In this document: piece after piece, positions 11,701 to 22,625 of the stretch
Layout of the letters: each line of letters starts with the position of its first letter
Position numbering within the stretch: position 1 is the first letter of the stretch
NCBI GenBank assembly: GCA_009809945.1
Contig: WTPW01001238.1
Coordinates: 1 to 64,000, forward strand
Direction: 5' to 3'
Origin: Gigaspora margarita
Taxonomy: Eukaryota; Glomeromycota; Glomeromycetes; Diversisporales; Gigasporaceae
Length of the DNA stretch: 64,000 bases
Notes under the pieces: generated by a model
Told to the model about the DNA's origin: nothing
Seen by the model: the letters and a program-made list of their open reading frames with translations, nothing else
Database searches by the model: none
Position numbers and translations under genes: made by a program

Positions 11701-11814
11701 TTTTAAAAAAAATTCTCACGCATATAATCTTGTGCAGACAAGTTTTTTGTGGGAAAAAAAATAAAAAAATAAAAAAAATAAATAAATAAAAATAAAAAAA
11801 GCAATATGCATACC

Positions 11815-12338
11815 ATATGTTTCCAAAATAAGCTACCTTTTTTGGACGTTTTTTTGGACACAAAAAATCTGGGGGTAGATTTTTGGTCAATCGCAAATAG
11901 TCGTTACATAGTAAAGTCCAAATTCTACTATGTAAATCGACTATTATCGCTTAAGTAAACTTATTCGGAAGATAAAAATACATATATCCTGAAATTTTCA
12001 TCAATATTTAAGCACCTTTTATTATTAAACTTTTAATTTTTAAGTTCAACGAATATATTTTTGTAATAAAATTTTAATTTTAACGTTGAACGTAAAAATT
12101 AAAAGTCAAATAATAAAAAGTTCTCAGATTTTGATGAAACTTTTAGAGTATGCGTAAGTTGATCTTCCGAACAAGTTTACTTAAGCATCTTTAATCGATT
12201 TGGATAGTAAACTTTGACTTTACTATGTAGCGACTATTATCGATCATGGGGTAGCTTATTTTTGGATCAAAGGCGTTTTTACATTTTTGGATTTAAACAA
12301 GAGGGTAGCATGTAGTTTATTTTTGGAAACATACAGTA
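11815..12338. repeat. Foldback element F, copy 2 (most complete)
   Basis: The ends TATGTTTCCAAAATAAGCTA and the near-complement TTTATTTTTGGAAACATA are followed inward by ACATAGTAAAGTCC and CTTAAGTAAACTTATTCGG arms. The flanks look like TA. It has no coding content. Confidence 0.8.
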
Positions 12339-12974
12339 TAGTATCGTTGTACAAAATAAAAATCTAACTTGTTATAAAAGATATCTTTGTTATACAAATA
12401 AACATCTAACTTTTCGAAAAATTACCTGTTGGTTATACAAATTTAAACATATAACATATTAAAAAATTATATAGTAAGTCTATACAAAACCGGATCTCAG
12501 TATTACATATATTCTTCGGGGTCCTATGTTTGCACCATAAGTTCATGTAGTATCTTCTGAGACTTCGGCCTCACATTACGTCTTGTGACTTCAGTTAATC
12601 CAAATCAGGTTCTAACTCATTTCACTTCACCGCCCAAATTTGACAATGGCAACTGCCCAATTAAGGAACCTATAAACGCTGACGGAAGTCCCAGGCCATA
12701 AATAAGGACGCATCTAGCCATGCATGCACTTTTGGTGTCTAATTTAAGTAGTCTATCCGCAGGTTCTATACTAGCTGCCATACCTGCAACCCAACTACGG
12801 GAATTGCCTAATTAAGCCCTCTGTTTTTCTGGCCAGCTGACAAACCACGGGTCCACAGATTTCCTTTTTAACCAGTTGGTTTTTTATTATCGCCTCTAAG
12901 GGGACTTGAACTGACAACTTTCGATTTGTATTCTGGGAGCATAACCGCTATGCTATTGACCCGCAGGACATATA

Positions 12975-13300
12975 TATATATATAATATATACCTATATCA
13001 CATAATTTATATATAATTAATTATATATAGTACTAAATACAATTATTATTTTATTTTTTTTATTTACTATAATGCATACTAATTCTTATCCAATTTTTAA
13101 CTAAAACATCAATCCTAACCAATACTTAACTCTATTTTTAACCAATTTGAACCATTACTTTAATTCTAACCCTATTTTAACTAAAACACTAATTTAACCT
13201 AAATCTGATTTCTAACCTTAATCCTATTTTTAATAAACACCAATCCAAACCTGATTTTTAACTCTAATTCGATTTTTAATCGATAGCTTACACCACAACC
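12975..13300. repeat. Degenerate CTAACC-type simple repeat
   Basis: From about 13075 the strand reads as irregular TCTAACC/CCAATTTTTAACTC words, a decayed 12-bp-like repeat. It only loosely resembles a telomere repeat and is flanked by ordinary repeats, so a true telomere is unlikely. Confidence 0.5.
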
Positions 13301-14110
13301 ACCATAGAGAAACCACTATAGAGACACAATGATGTAGATATACACGAAAACTGATGAAAAACCTATTGTGAACTCAACTTAAAATGATGAACCTACAAAA
13401 GAAACCACAAAAAACTTGTCAAAGAAATTGTAAAAAAAAAAACCTACTAAATCACAGCTCCAATGATGGCTCCAATGACATACTTCTTCATTCTTTCACT
13501 CAACGTGTTAAATTACCAGTTTGAAAGTATATAGTTTATGATGGCTCCAACAACGTACTTTTTTATTCTTTTACTCAACGTGTTAAACAAAACTGAAATG
13601 GATAACTCCAGTAATGAAAGCACCAATATAGACTCCAGCAACAAGAACCCACAAAGAAAAGTATCTAAAAACTTGAAAAAAAGTTAGTATGTACAAAATA
13701 AACAAGAAACATGCCTAACTCTAATAAGATATATCAAACTTTAGCAAATACCTGCTAACTCTAACATAATAGCGGCTTATACTATCCAATTTACACAAAA
13801 CTTACTGAATCACAAAAAAAACAAAATCTATATTAAGAAAAAAGGTTATTAATAGAATGAAAAAGTTTGAAGACAAAGGAAAGAAATCTACATACTTACT
13901 CAAAAATCTAAAGCCCCATTGTGAACTGAAAAACTACGAGACAAGTGCTATAAACGAAGAAGGCGAGAAAAAGGCACTAGAATGAGTAACACCAATAATG
14001 AAGAACAAGCACCAAATGGATGACTCCAACAACAAAGAACAAGCACCGGAATGGATGACTCCAATGACGAAGAACAAGCACCAGAATAGATGACTCCAAT
14101 GACGAGAACC
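13300..14110 (+). repeat. Low-complexity family K, degenerate copy
   Basis: Repeated ATGGCTCCAA..ACGTACTT phrases, then at 13985-14095 about 3.5 tandem copies of a 35-bp unit (ACTCCAATGACGAAGAACAA + GCACCAGAATGGATG). The same vocabulary (GAAGAACTT, ATGACTCCA) forms the blocks at 30.8-31.6 and 44.9-46.1 kb. It looks purine-rich and protein-like, but the frames are full of stops. Confidence 0.55.
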
Positions 14111-14249
14111 TAAAAAATCAAAAATTTAAATAAAAAATACTAATCTTGATCTCATGTAACTGGTGATTATTACCACCAAAAAAGAACTGTTTAACAAAAG
14201 AAAAAATATAAAACATTAATAAATAAACAATAAAAAATAGTAAAAACAA

Positions 14250-14640
14250 AAAAATTTAAAAAAATATTTAAATAAAATAAAAAAATATTTAAATAAAATA
14301 AAAAATATTTAAATAAAATAAAAAAATATTTAAATAAAATAATTTAAAAAATAAAAATAAAATACAAGTAAAAATAAATAATAAAATAAAAAAATTTTAA
14401 TAATAAAAAAAAATGATTTGTAAAAAAAATTATTAAATAAAAAATAATAAAAAAATTAAAATAATAATAATAATAATAAAAAAATTTAAAATTATTAAAA
14501 TAAATAAATAAATAAGAAATAAAATAAAAAAATTGAAAAAAATGTTAAAAGAAAGGCCATAAAAAAAAGATTAAAAAAAAAATCGAAAAAATGTTTTAAA
14601 TAAAAAGTGTTAAAATATTGATTTTTAAAAAAAATCTGTG
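14250..14640. repeat. A-rich tandem repeat
   Basis: About four copies of AAAAATATTTAAATAAAAT lie at 14255-14341, followed by AAT/AAAT microsatellites. Confidence 0.6.
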
Positions 14641-14872
14641 CAGATCTGCACTATAATTAATTTATTTTGGACCCAGATTATGCATAATTACAGTTATTTC
14701 CTTATAATAAGGCAGAGTTGGGGGATAACGGTGCCAAATAATCCTAATGGGGTGGCATTTTTGCTTTGCAATGCACTTACGAAATATTCATGCATAAGGG
14801 GAGCGCCATTTATCAGCTGATTTTTTAGGGGTGGGTGGTAGAGCAATTATCAGGTCCTATATATAAAATATA

Positions 14873-15180
14873 TACTATATTTTCACGAAATAACAGGCCA
14901 GGCGTTATTTAGAAAATCAAGCCCTCAAAAAATAGCATGTATGGTTTTGAAATAACGCCCTGGCGCGTCTTCAAATAATGTGCCCCCTATATCTAGATGT
15001 AGATGTATAGATAAATGGGTAGATGTAGATGTAGATGGGTGATATCACAAAATTCCCACAATTTTCATATCAGCTGCAAATTATATTGTTTTCAAAATAA
15101 TGCCCCTAGCACATACTCTAAATAATGCGCCTATGCTCAAAATAATGTGCTGGGGTGCATTATTTCACAAAAATACGATA
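14873..15180. mobile_element. Small MITE inside the PIF-like element
   Basis: Imperfect ends TATTTTCACGAAATAAC and the complement of TATTTTTGTGAAATAATGC. Several short AATAATG(C/T)GC and GCGTTATT words lie inside, with a GTAGATGTAGATG minisatellite at 14995-15040. Confidence 0.5.
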
Positions 15181-15235
15181 ATATATATAATAGGATCTTA
15201 GCTAGGTCAGGTCTGATCCAGATCAGATTATATAC

Positions 15236-16235
15236 AATGATCGCAAGTAGTCACTACATAGTAAAGTCCAAAGCTTACTATGTAAATCGATAAAATCTGT
15301 ATAAGTAAGCTTGCTTGGAAGATCAAAATACATGTACTCTAAAATTTTTATCCAAATTGAAGAAATTTTATTATTTAACTTTTAATTTTTACGTTCGTTG
15401 AACATTTTTTTAAAAAGATTCTAATTTTTTGCGTTGAACGTAAAAATTAAAAGTCAAATAATAAAAATTTCTCCAATTTGGATAAAATTTTTAGACTATA
15501 TGCAATTCGATCTTTCAAACAAGTTTACTTAAGTGGCCTTTATCGATTTATATCCCTTCGATTATAGTAGAACACAGGCAAATTTGCTTGTGTTTTTGCA
15601 CTTCTTTTGCTCTGATTTACTTTTTTTAAATACCAAGATAATTAAATAAAACTTTGTACAATTATATTTAAAAATAAGGATTACTTTTTTGCAAAATTAG
15701 TTTTTGTATTGTAAGAAAAAAAATTTAAGTTATATATAAGCTAAAAATAGATAACTTTACGAAAAAAAAATTTTAAAAAATTTTATTACAATTTCTCTAT
15801 AATCTTGTTCAGTTTTAGTTTTAAAACTATAGTTTTTAAGACAATATTTTAGTTTATATAAAGGATGATAACTTTTATTATTGCAACTTTAATGATTTAT
15901 TTGTAAAAATTAAGGCTTGTATTAGAAGTAAAAATTTTTTTTATAAATGGGAACATATAAAATTTAAGAAAACCTAAAGAAAAATTTTAATAGTAAAAAT
16001 GCTAATACAAGAACTTTAAACTTTAATTATACTAAAGTTTTCTAATAATTTTAAAAAATTTTCATAACAAAGTTATTAAAACAAAACTCAAAGAATATTT
16101 TTTACTTAGAAAAGATATAGCTAAAATCAATATTTAAAATTTTATTAAAATTTTTAAAATACACAGGCAAATTTGCCTGTGTTACAATCTAAGGGATAGT
16201 AAAATTTAGACTTTACTATGTAGCGACTATTATTG
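15236..16235. repeat. Foldback element F, copy 3, split
   Basis: Left arm GTCACTACATAGTAAAGTCC at about 15250; right arm TAGACTTTACTATGTAGCGA at about 16208. The right arm is interrupted by the element at 15553-16196. Removing that element rejoins ATCGATTTA to TAGTAAAATTT, as in copy 1. Confidence 0.8.
15553..16196. mobile_element. Element P1 with palindrome-bearing ends (644 bp)
   Basis: The outer TIR is CCCTTCGATTATAGTAGAAC on the left and the complement of CCCTTAGATTGTAAC on the right, flanked by TA (15551-15552, 16197-16198). Just inside the right end, at 16161-16182, ACACAGGCAAA is followed by its exact reverse complement; the left end has the same palindrome with one mismatch. An inverted second copy lies at 40404-41064 and matches along its whole length. 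No open frame is present. Confidence 0.85.
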
Positions 16236-16239
16236 ACCC

Positions 16240-16372
16240 AGGTTCAACCCTGGTTGGGTTGGGTTGGGTCAGACCTGGGTCGGGTTTGGTATGAGGCGGG
16301 TCAGACCCAGGTCGGGTTTGATATGAGGCAGGTTAGATCTGAGTCAGGTTTTGACCCAACCCACTAAGACCC
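16240..16372 (+). repeat. GC-rich minisatellite, ~32-bp unit
   Basis: About three copies of GGGTCAGACCCAGGTCGGGT + TTGATATGAGGC, preceded by GGTTGGGTTGGGTTGGG. It is markedly GC-rich against its surroundings. Confidence 0.65.
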
Positions 16373-16433
16373 CTAATATATAATATATATATATATTTAA
16401 TACTGTATATAATATTATATATATATAATTTTT

Positions 16434-16870
16434 AAGATTTTTGGCCAATCGCCAATAGTTATTACATAGTCAAGTCTAAATTCAACTATGTAAATCGGTT
16501 ATTAGCACTTAAGTAAACTTATTTAGGAGACTAAATTACACCTATTCTGAAAGTTTCATTAAAAAAGAGCACTTTTTATTATTTGACTTTTAATTTTTAC
16601 ATTCAACAAATATATTTTGTTAATAAAATTTTAATCTTTTCGTTGAACGTAAAAATTAAAATCCAATTAATAAAAGTTCTTCAATTTCATTGTAAATTTT
16701 AGAATATACGTATTTTGATCTTCTGAATAAGTTTACTTAAGCGACTTTAATTGTTTACTTAATAAAATTTGGACTTTACTATATAGTAACTTTTGTCGAT
16801 CGTAAGTAGCGTATTTTCAGGTTAAAAACGTTTTTGTGTTTTTTGATCAAAAGAGGGTAAAATTTTAACA
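16434..16870. repeat. Foldback element F, copy 4
   Basis: Left arm TTACATAGTCAAGTCTAAAT, AAGTAAACTTATTTAGG; right arm GAATAAGTTTACTTAAGCGA, TGGACTTTACTATATAG. The centre carries ATTTTTACATTCAACAA and its complement-like ACGTAAAAAT. Confidence 0.75.
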
Positions 16871-16959
16871 AATCAAATTCTTAGAAAATTATCAGGTGGG
16901 GGGTAGGGGGTCAGCTACTTAGTGAAACCCTAATCAGCTAATAAATGGCCCTCCCCTAA

Positions 16960-17800
16960 GTGTGCATATTATATGAATATTAAGTAAACAGTATTCATAC
17001 ATTTGTATATACTGTATTCTATTTTTTCTCTCAAATTTTATTTTAAAATGATGTTAATACTTGCAATCATCATTAATATAACAAGAAAAGATTCTACGGC
17101 AATACCTGTGAATCCTGTTAATGATTATTGCAACAAGTTTTTTTTTCGAGTCGACATGAGGTCGACAGATCGAAAAGATGCCAATGGTAGAAACCAGTCC
17201 GAACTGGTTTGATCAAGCTCAAAGCCGAATTGATGCAACCAACTTCAGGTGAGTATGAATTTAATGTTCTGACTTAAATAGCAATCACTAACCCAATAAG
17301 GATCACTGTGAGAATAAAAGCAAGACAGAGGTACAAATGGCCACATGCAATTTCAAGTTGCAGCAAACCACAATTCGCAATATGAATTGCTATTTTCGGA
17401 AGCTTATCCTGTATCAGTTTAATTATGCATAACGACAAACTACAGTTAAATGTAATAAGTGCATTCATCAAATAAAACTTAACTCTGGCATATTAGTCCG
17501 GACTAATCCAACTTTTGGAACATGCGTGCAATATGTTTTGTGCATTGGGATAATCATTTGCGATTAATATTGTGAGTAGGCTCTGCTAATAAGTTGCATG
17601 TGTACAAGATTTTTTAAGATATGTTAGTTGAACATGATACTCAGTAGGTGCTCGTGCATGATATTGTATTCATAAATGTAGTTTTTAAAAAACTTTTTTA
17701 AAAGCAATTTTGCCTGACCAGTCATTTCTGGTGTATCCCTGATTAGTTATCTTTTCGATCTGCTAACTTCTGTCAACTGACAAAAAAAAAGATTTGTAAC
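16960..17800. other. Unassigned stretch
   Basis: Less repetitive than its neighbours. Two short frames (17003-17212 plus; 17274-17471 minus, hydrophobic) show no recognisable family and are not called genes. GTCGAC occurs twice at 17149-17166. Confidence 0.3.
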
Positions 17801-17802
17801 AG

Positions 17803-18345
17803 ACCACCATGGTGAGAATGAAGTTTAATTCTTTTCACTTTTAATAATAGTTTTCAAAAGAATGTGTGTATAATTAACTATAATCATTTATTCATTCAAT
17901 AAATACCAAGGTGAGTATGAAGTTTAATTTTGTTCACTTTTAATGATTGTGTTTTAGAAAAATGTATGATTAACTATAATCATTTAATCATTCAATAAAT
18001 TACTAGAATGAATATGAAATTTAATTCTGTTCAAATGTATGATTAACCATAAACATTTAATCATTCAATAAAATTACCAGGACGAGTTTTATGTTTAATT
18101 CAGTTCACTTTAGCATAATTGTGTTTCAAGAGAATTATCTATTCACTCTCTGTTCACTTTGATGATTGTGTTTTAAGATGATGTATGATTAGCCATAATC
18201 TATTTAATCATTCATTAAATTACCAGGCTGAGTATAAAGTTTAATTCTTTCCACTTTAACAATTGCATTCTATGTGCAATTAACCATGATCATTTAATCA
18301 TCCAATAAATTACTAGCATGAGTATAAAGCTTAATTTTTTTTGGT
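17803..18345 (+). repeat. ~100-bp satellite, about six units
   Basis: The consensus contains TGAGTATGAAGTTTAATTC, TTCACTTT, ATTGTGTTTTA, ATGTATGATTAACCATAATC and ATTTAATCATTCAATAAATT, ending ACCAG. Units start near 17810, 17911, 18006, 18082, 18226 and 18315. One further unit and part of another lie at 19626-19745, beyond the minisatellite. Confidence 0.8.
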
Positions 18346-18726
18346 ATATCTATACTCACTAAAATTATTGCAAAATTGCGCAACTGGACAACAACCAAGA
18401 AATTGCTCAATTATTATTGTTCAATTAGCTACTTTATTGCTATATACAAAAAAACATATGGGAATAGGTTTGCTATCCAAAAAAACTTTAGAGTTACATA
18501 CTTGAAACTCAATATCTAATAGTCTACGAAAACTTATCTAAACCTGTACCAATCATTCTCTCAATCTATCAGACACATAAATTACTGACCCTTTAGTCCC
18601 CAAATTTCCTAAACCTAAAGGTACAACATGCCCTGCCTATAGCATGAAATTGCAATATAAACAAGATAGCTAATATACGTATATAGCTAAAAAGAGAATC
18701 AGGATGTCATCTTGTGTATCTCTTTC

Positions 18727-19140
18727 AGGTACTTGCATTGCCACTGCAGCTGTGAACCCTAACTGTTCATTAATAAGGACCTTGCACTGCCATTGCAGCT
18801 GCAGAGCCTAACTATTCACTAATAAGGTCCTTGCACTGCCACTGCAGCCGCGGAGCCTAAATTCATTAATAAGATCCTTACACTGCCACTGCAGCCGTGG
18901 ATTCTAACTTACCATTAATAAGGTCCTTGCACTGCCACTGCAGCCACAAAGCCTAACTGCTCATTTTTAAAGTTCTTGCACTGTCACTGCAACCGCGGAG
19001 CCTTCTATTCACTAATAAGGTCCTTGCTGCTACTGCAGCTATGGATCCTAACTATCCATTAATAAGGGTTGCTGCACTGCCCCTGCAGCTGTGAAGCCCA
19101 AAAATTGCTATTGATGGTTCTTGCACAGCTATGCAGCAAT
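18727..19140 (+). repeat. ~48-bp minisatellite, about nine units
   Basis: The unit is TCCTTGCACTGCCACTGCAG + CCGCGGAGCCTAAC + TATTCATTAATAAGG, with most copies carrying CTGCAG. Units diverge by about 10-25 percent. The array is GC-richer than its flanks and lies between two parts of the 100-bp satellite. The open frames through it are not genes. Confidence 0.85.
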
Positions 19141-19625
19141 AAGATCCAAAAAACATACTACAATATCTACTGTAGCTGTGCTGATATTTATAATACTTGC
19201 AAGCCACTTAAAATAGGAGATAGAGCCAAGGCGAACGATAGCAAAACCAAAGATAACTTCTTCAATTCTGAAACAACAAATCCTTATAACTTCATTCCTT
19301 AATATCTGCATGCCATAGCTACCATGCATACACTTAGCTCTACTTCAATATATCCTCTTTATCAATATTCGTCGAAACCTAAATTTGCTAAAATCATATG
19401 ATACTACAACAAAAACAACAAACAAACCCTGCCTTTAAACAAAAAGCCTCAATCAAAACACAAATTATAAAAAAAATCTACATGATCCACAATAAAATCA
19501 CTGATCTCGCAATAATGACTGCTCTGTCACTTTGTTGACAAGCTTATCAGTAATTGCAGTGATTGTATGTCTGTGCAGAGATCTACAAATTTGATCAAAA
19601 AGTACATCAGTTTGCAAACTGTGAT

Positions 19626-19806
19626 AATTATTCAATAAATTACCAGCGTGAGTATGAAGTTTAATTCATTTCACATTAACAATTGTGCTTCAGGACAATA
19701 TATAATTAAACATAATAATTTAATTGTTCAATAAATTACCATGCATTAATTTAAATTGACTACCCTTAACCCATGCCAGAGGCATGAGCTAATATGCTAG
19801 TATATA
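19626..19806 (-). repeat. Satellite remainder and a shared element terminus
   Basis: The last satellite unit is followed by CCCATGCCAGAGGCATGAGC..ATGCTAGTATA. Reversed, this reads ACTAGCAT..CTCATGCCTCTGGCATGGG and matches the ACTAGCATTTTGCCCATGCC start of the array at 62.1 kb. Confidence 0.5.
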
Positions 19807-19809
19807 ATA

Positions 19810-21430
19810 AGAAAAAGATCCTAAGTATTATTTGTTAGCGTTATTAATAATAAATTGACCACCATGAGAAACATTCCTGCAGGAAAGTATCACAACACCT
19901 TATATGTACCCAATTTCATGTGACCAACACAGAATTAAATTTTTTTATCGATATGCAACACGAATGTGCATCGCTTAACCTTTCATATTTATACGTGGTT
20001 ATGTAAAAATAATACACATATTTGTTTCTCAGAAATCACATGTTGACTGAACATCTGAATGATGTACCAGAAACAGAATACAAAGTGCAAGTAAGATGAA
20101 AAGCCCGTACCCCATGTCCAATAATTGTGTACCAAATTTAGTAAACAATACACTATGGTTAATTATTGTTTTGCGATATATAAGACAATAGTATCCTTTT
20201 ATATAAATCTTTTAATTTTTGATTTTTTTTACTAATATTCCATTTTTTTATACTAGATTACCTTCATGTTGATAAGATGGTCGCTTAAGTTATTCACATG
20301 GGTTCGTGGAATTCAACAGAGCTATGATAGTCCTGTGTTTTAACGAAGATGATTTGTCTGGTTCATAAAAATACACAATCTAACTGTATCTTTAGTATAT
20401 AGTCTTCTCAGGTGTAGTTATAGCCTTTCGAGGCAGGCCTAGGATCTGACTATTACCTCCCTGCAATTTATTTTTTTCTATGTTTATAAACCACTTATAG
20501 AGGGCGCGATCGTCAACTATCATTGTCTTCATAGTGAGGAGAGGAAGATCACACAGGCTTCCACGGTTTCGTCCACTGAAGATGAGATAAGAAATAGTTT
20601 GAATGTATCTACCTCAGTACTTTATATCAAAATCCATAACACAACCTATTTAGTTATTCATAATTTAATCCAAAGATTTTAGTGAATGATCTTATAGCAG
20701 TTAACAATAACAATACATGAAGGGGAACTGGGTAAATAATACATTTTTAACTTCTAGTATCAGTTTACTTTTGTGTTGATAGATCAGCTATCCAGGTTAC
20801 TTGTTACGGGTATATATAGTTATGCAAAAAATTTCGCTAGAGTCTTCACCTCTTGACGATAGGGCCTTTGACTATGTGTGTTATGTATTCGAAATGGCAT
20901 AATCATCATTGTTGGTAGCTCAGTACTTTGACTTGGGTGGTTCGTTCAGTCTGCAAAAAAAAATCAATTAAATGATTCAATTAGACTGTATAAAATAGAA
21001 TATTGATTGTATTTTTATTTTTTATGAGATGCACTTACTGCCTTATCTATAACAATACAAATTCCTTCCAATTATGAGAGATCCACAAATATTAAAGGAA
21101 AAGCCATAATGCAAAAGGAAATAATAGTAATAAAAATAAATATGAAACAAAAATCTCATGTGAAACATGTTAAGATTTTTATTTTATTTAACCACAAAAA
21201 ATAATTATGCCCAATACATGTTAACCAAATATGGTTTAAACTATATCAAATCTAAAAATGCCAGAAGCTTGGTTACGATTTGTGAAGTATCATCCACCCA
21301 GATATATATGTAGATGTTTATTAATACAAGGATATGATATTAATAGTAAGGATCATTAGAAAAACTTTGTATTTTGTATAAAAAACAATCTAACCAGAAA
21401 TGAATATATATCTAGTTCTAAAATATTTTA
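19810..21430. other. Unassigned stretch, no gene called
   Basis: Mixed composition, less A/T-monotonous than the deserts, but no open frame over 66 codons and no family motif. A multi-exon host gene fragment cannot be excluded; no convincing exon/intron chain could be read. Confidence 0.3.
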
Positions 21431-21433
21431 AAA

Positions 21434-21606
21434 AGGGTTCAAAATATTTTGTAATATATTTCAAAATATTTTGAAATTATTTTCGTTATATTTCAAAAAT
21501 GTGATATTTCAAAATATTTTGAAATATATTACGGAATATTTTGTTTATATTACGGTTTGTAAGATCTTACGTAAGATTACGCTATTATAAAATCGCTGAT
21601 ATAGTA
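21434..21606 (-). repeat. Element end with ATCTTACGTAAGAT palindrome
   Basis: TTCAAAATATTTTGAAATAT words, then a perfect 14-bp palindrome at 21564-21577, then TTACGCTATTATAAAATCGC and TGATATAG. It is the reverse of the sequence at 8431-8630. It abuts the broken 3' end of the Gypsy pol and may be what truncated it. Confidence 0.5.
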
Positions 21607-21626
21607 GCAAAATTCAGAATGAACTA

Positions 21627-22625
21627 TTAGTAATACAAAGCCAGGCTGACAAGAGCCCATAGTTGGCACAGGCTGAGAGGTATAGAGAAATTTTTTACTT
21701 TAGAGACTTTCTCTTCATCTGGTCTAATTTCTTTTTTTCCTACTATATATCCTAGGAATTTTATACTGTTTTTGAATAGTTCACACTTATCCAGGTTTAG
21801 TTTTAACCCTGCTACAACTAATTTGAGAAAGACTTCTGCTATATACTCCAAGTGGTTCCAGTAGATATTAGAGTAGATGATTATATCATCTAAATATACA
21901 GCAACAAATTTGCTAATATTTTCATATAGGATATGATTCATTGCTCTCTGGAATGTGGCCAGGGCATTATATAAACCAAAGGGCATTACATTAACAGCAT
22001 ATGTGCCCTATTTGGTTACAAAGGCTGTTTTCTCTCTACCATTTTGGGACATCTATATTTGCCAGTACCCACTGGCCAAATCAAGTGAAGAAAACCACTT
22101 CACCTTCCCAAATATCTCTAATAGGTTGTTAATGCACGGTAAAGAAAAAGTATCTTTCTTTGTGACTGCATTTAATTTTTGATAATCAATGCACAGTCTA
22201 AGCTTTCTATTCTTCTTTGGGACTATGACTACTGAAGAGGTTCATGGGCTTTTAATTTCACTAGTACAGTCAGACCTCCCTAAATGCAACCTCTCTAAAT
22301 GCATATCTAAGTAAAATCTTCCTAAATGCATAGCTTTTTTTTGGCCCAACTTAATATAACACTTATAGATTTTTACCTCCCTAAATGCATAACCTCTCTA
22401 AATGCATGTTTTTGAAAATTTTTACTATAGTCCCGATGCTATGCATTTAGAGAGGTCTGACTGTATTTCACTTATTAGTTCGTACTTCAACAATTCTTTA
22501 ATTTCTTTATTTAGAAAACTCTGCTTATCAGGAGCAATTCGGTAGGCCAATTGCTTGTTGGGTTTGGCATTACTAGTATCTATTTCATGTTGGACTTCCC
22601 AATACTAACTGATTTAGTACAACCC
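21627..22625 (-). pseudogene. Gypsy reverse transcriptase, disrupted
   Basis: Reading from 22625 down there is RIAPDKQSF and LLKYELISEI, the MITE, then TSSVVIVPKK, LRLCIDYQKLN, SLDLASGYWQI, AFVTK, NVMPFGLYNALATFQRAMN and the catalytic YLDDIIIYS (YxDD box present), then LGYIVGKKEIRPDEEK. In-frame stops replace a Trp (SPW) and a residue after YWQI. The order and spacing are those of Ty3/Gypsy RT, which makes cDNA in the capsid; this copy cannot be active. The frame is exact from 21986 to 21627 and ends in ALYY. Confidence 0.9.
22263..22464. mobile_element. pogo-like MITE inside the Gypsy RT
   Basis: TA-CAGTCAGACCTCCCTAAA on the left and TTTAGAGAGGTCTGACTG-TA on the right form a near-perfect TIR (22267-22463 between the TAs). 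The direct repeat ATTTCACT also flanks it at 22255-22262 and 22465-22472. Removing the insert with one ATTTCACT restores the RT frame as LISEIKSPW, whereas removing only a TA duplication leaves it shifted. It has no coding content. Confidence 0.85.

Larger units (their letters stand above)
11076..12525. mobile_element. hAT element inserted in SINE A (AGGACCC ends)
   Basis: The ends are AGGACCCTGAAGAATAAATA and the complement of AGGACCCCGAAGAATATATG. The flanks ATGTTTGC at 11068-11075 and 12526-12533 form an exact 8-bp duplication. Deleting the element and one duplication rejoins the SINE sequence, which then aligns across the junction with SINE B. No coding sequence is present; most of the interior consists of two foldback elements. 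The MITE at 33061 has the same terminal sequence. Confidence 0.92.
10852..12970 (-). mobile_element. SINE A, tRNA-headed, split by a hAT element
   Basis: Read on the minus strand, the head (12970 to about 12885) resembles a tRNA promoter: a box A-like TAGCATAGCGG, then a box B-like AGTTCAAGTCC. It continues through the central domain shared with SINEs C and D (12828-12712) and a module shared with SINE B (about 12670-12540). It is then interrupted by the hAT element at 11076-12525 and resumes at 11075, ending in a poly-A tract (T-run at 10852-10860). Without the insertion it is about 660 bp. Such elements are transcribed by RNA polymerase III and copied by a partner LINE; no LINE is present here. 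Confidence 0.8.
14798..16956. mobile_element. PIF/Harbinger-type element, 2.2 kb, loaded with nested repeats
   Basis: The ends GGGGAGCGCCATTTATCAGC and the complement of GGGGAGGGCCATTTATTAGC are flanked by TAA at 14795-14797 and 16957-16959. A second element with GGGG..GCCATTTATTA ends and a TTA duplication lies at 40372. No transposase is present. It encloses a small MITE, a minisatellite and two foldback F copies. Confidence 0.8.

Noticed and set aside
13060..13275. Interstitial telomere
   Set aside because: Words are too irregular and not a tandem TTAGGG/CCCTAA run; the short AGGGTTAGGG strings at 47258 and 55826 are also only two units.
17274..17471. Small membrane protein on the minus strand
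   Set aside because: Hydrophobic 65-codon frame without family motifs or supporting context; AT-rich DNA gives such frames often.
18727..19140. CRISPR-like array
   Set aside because: There are no unique spacers; the whole unit repeats and diverges, and the context is eukaryotic.
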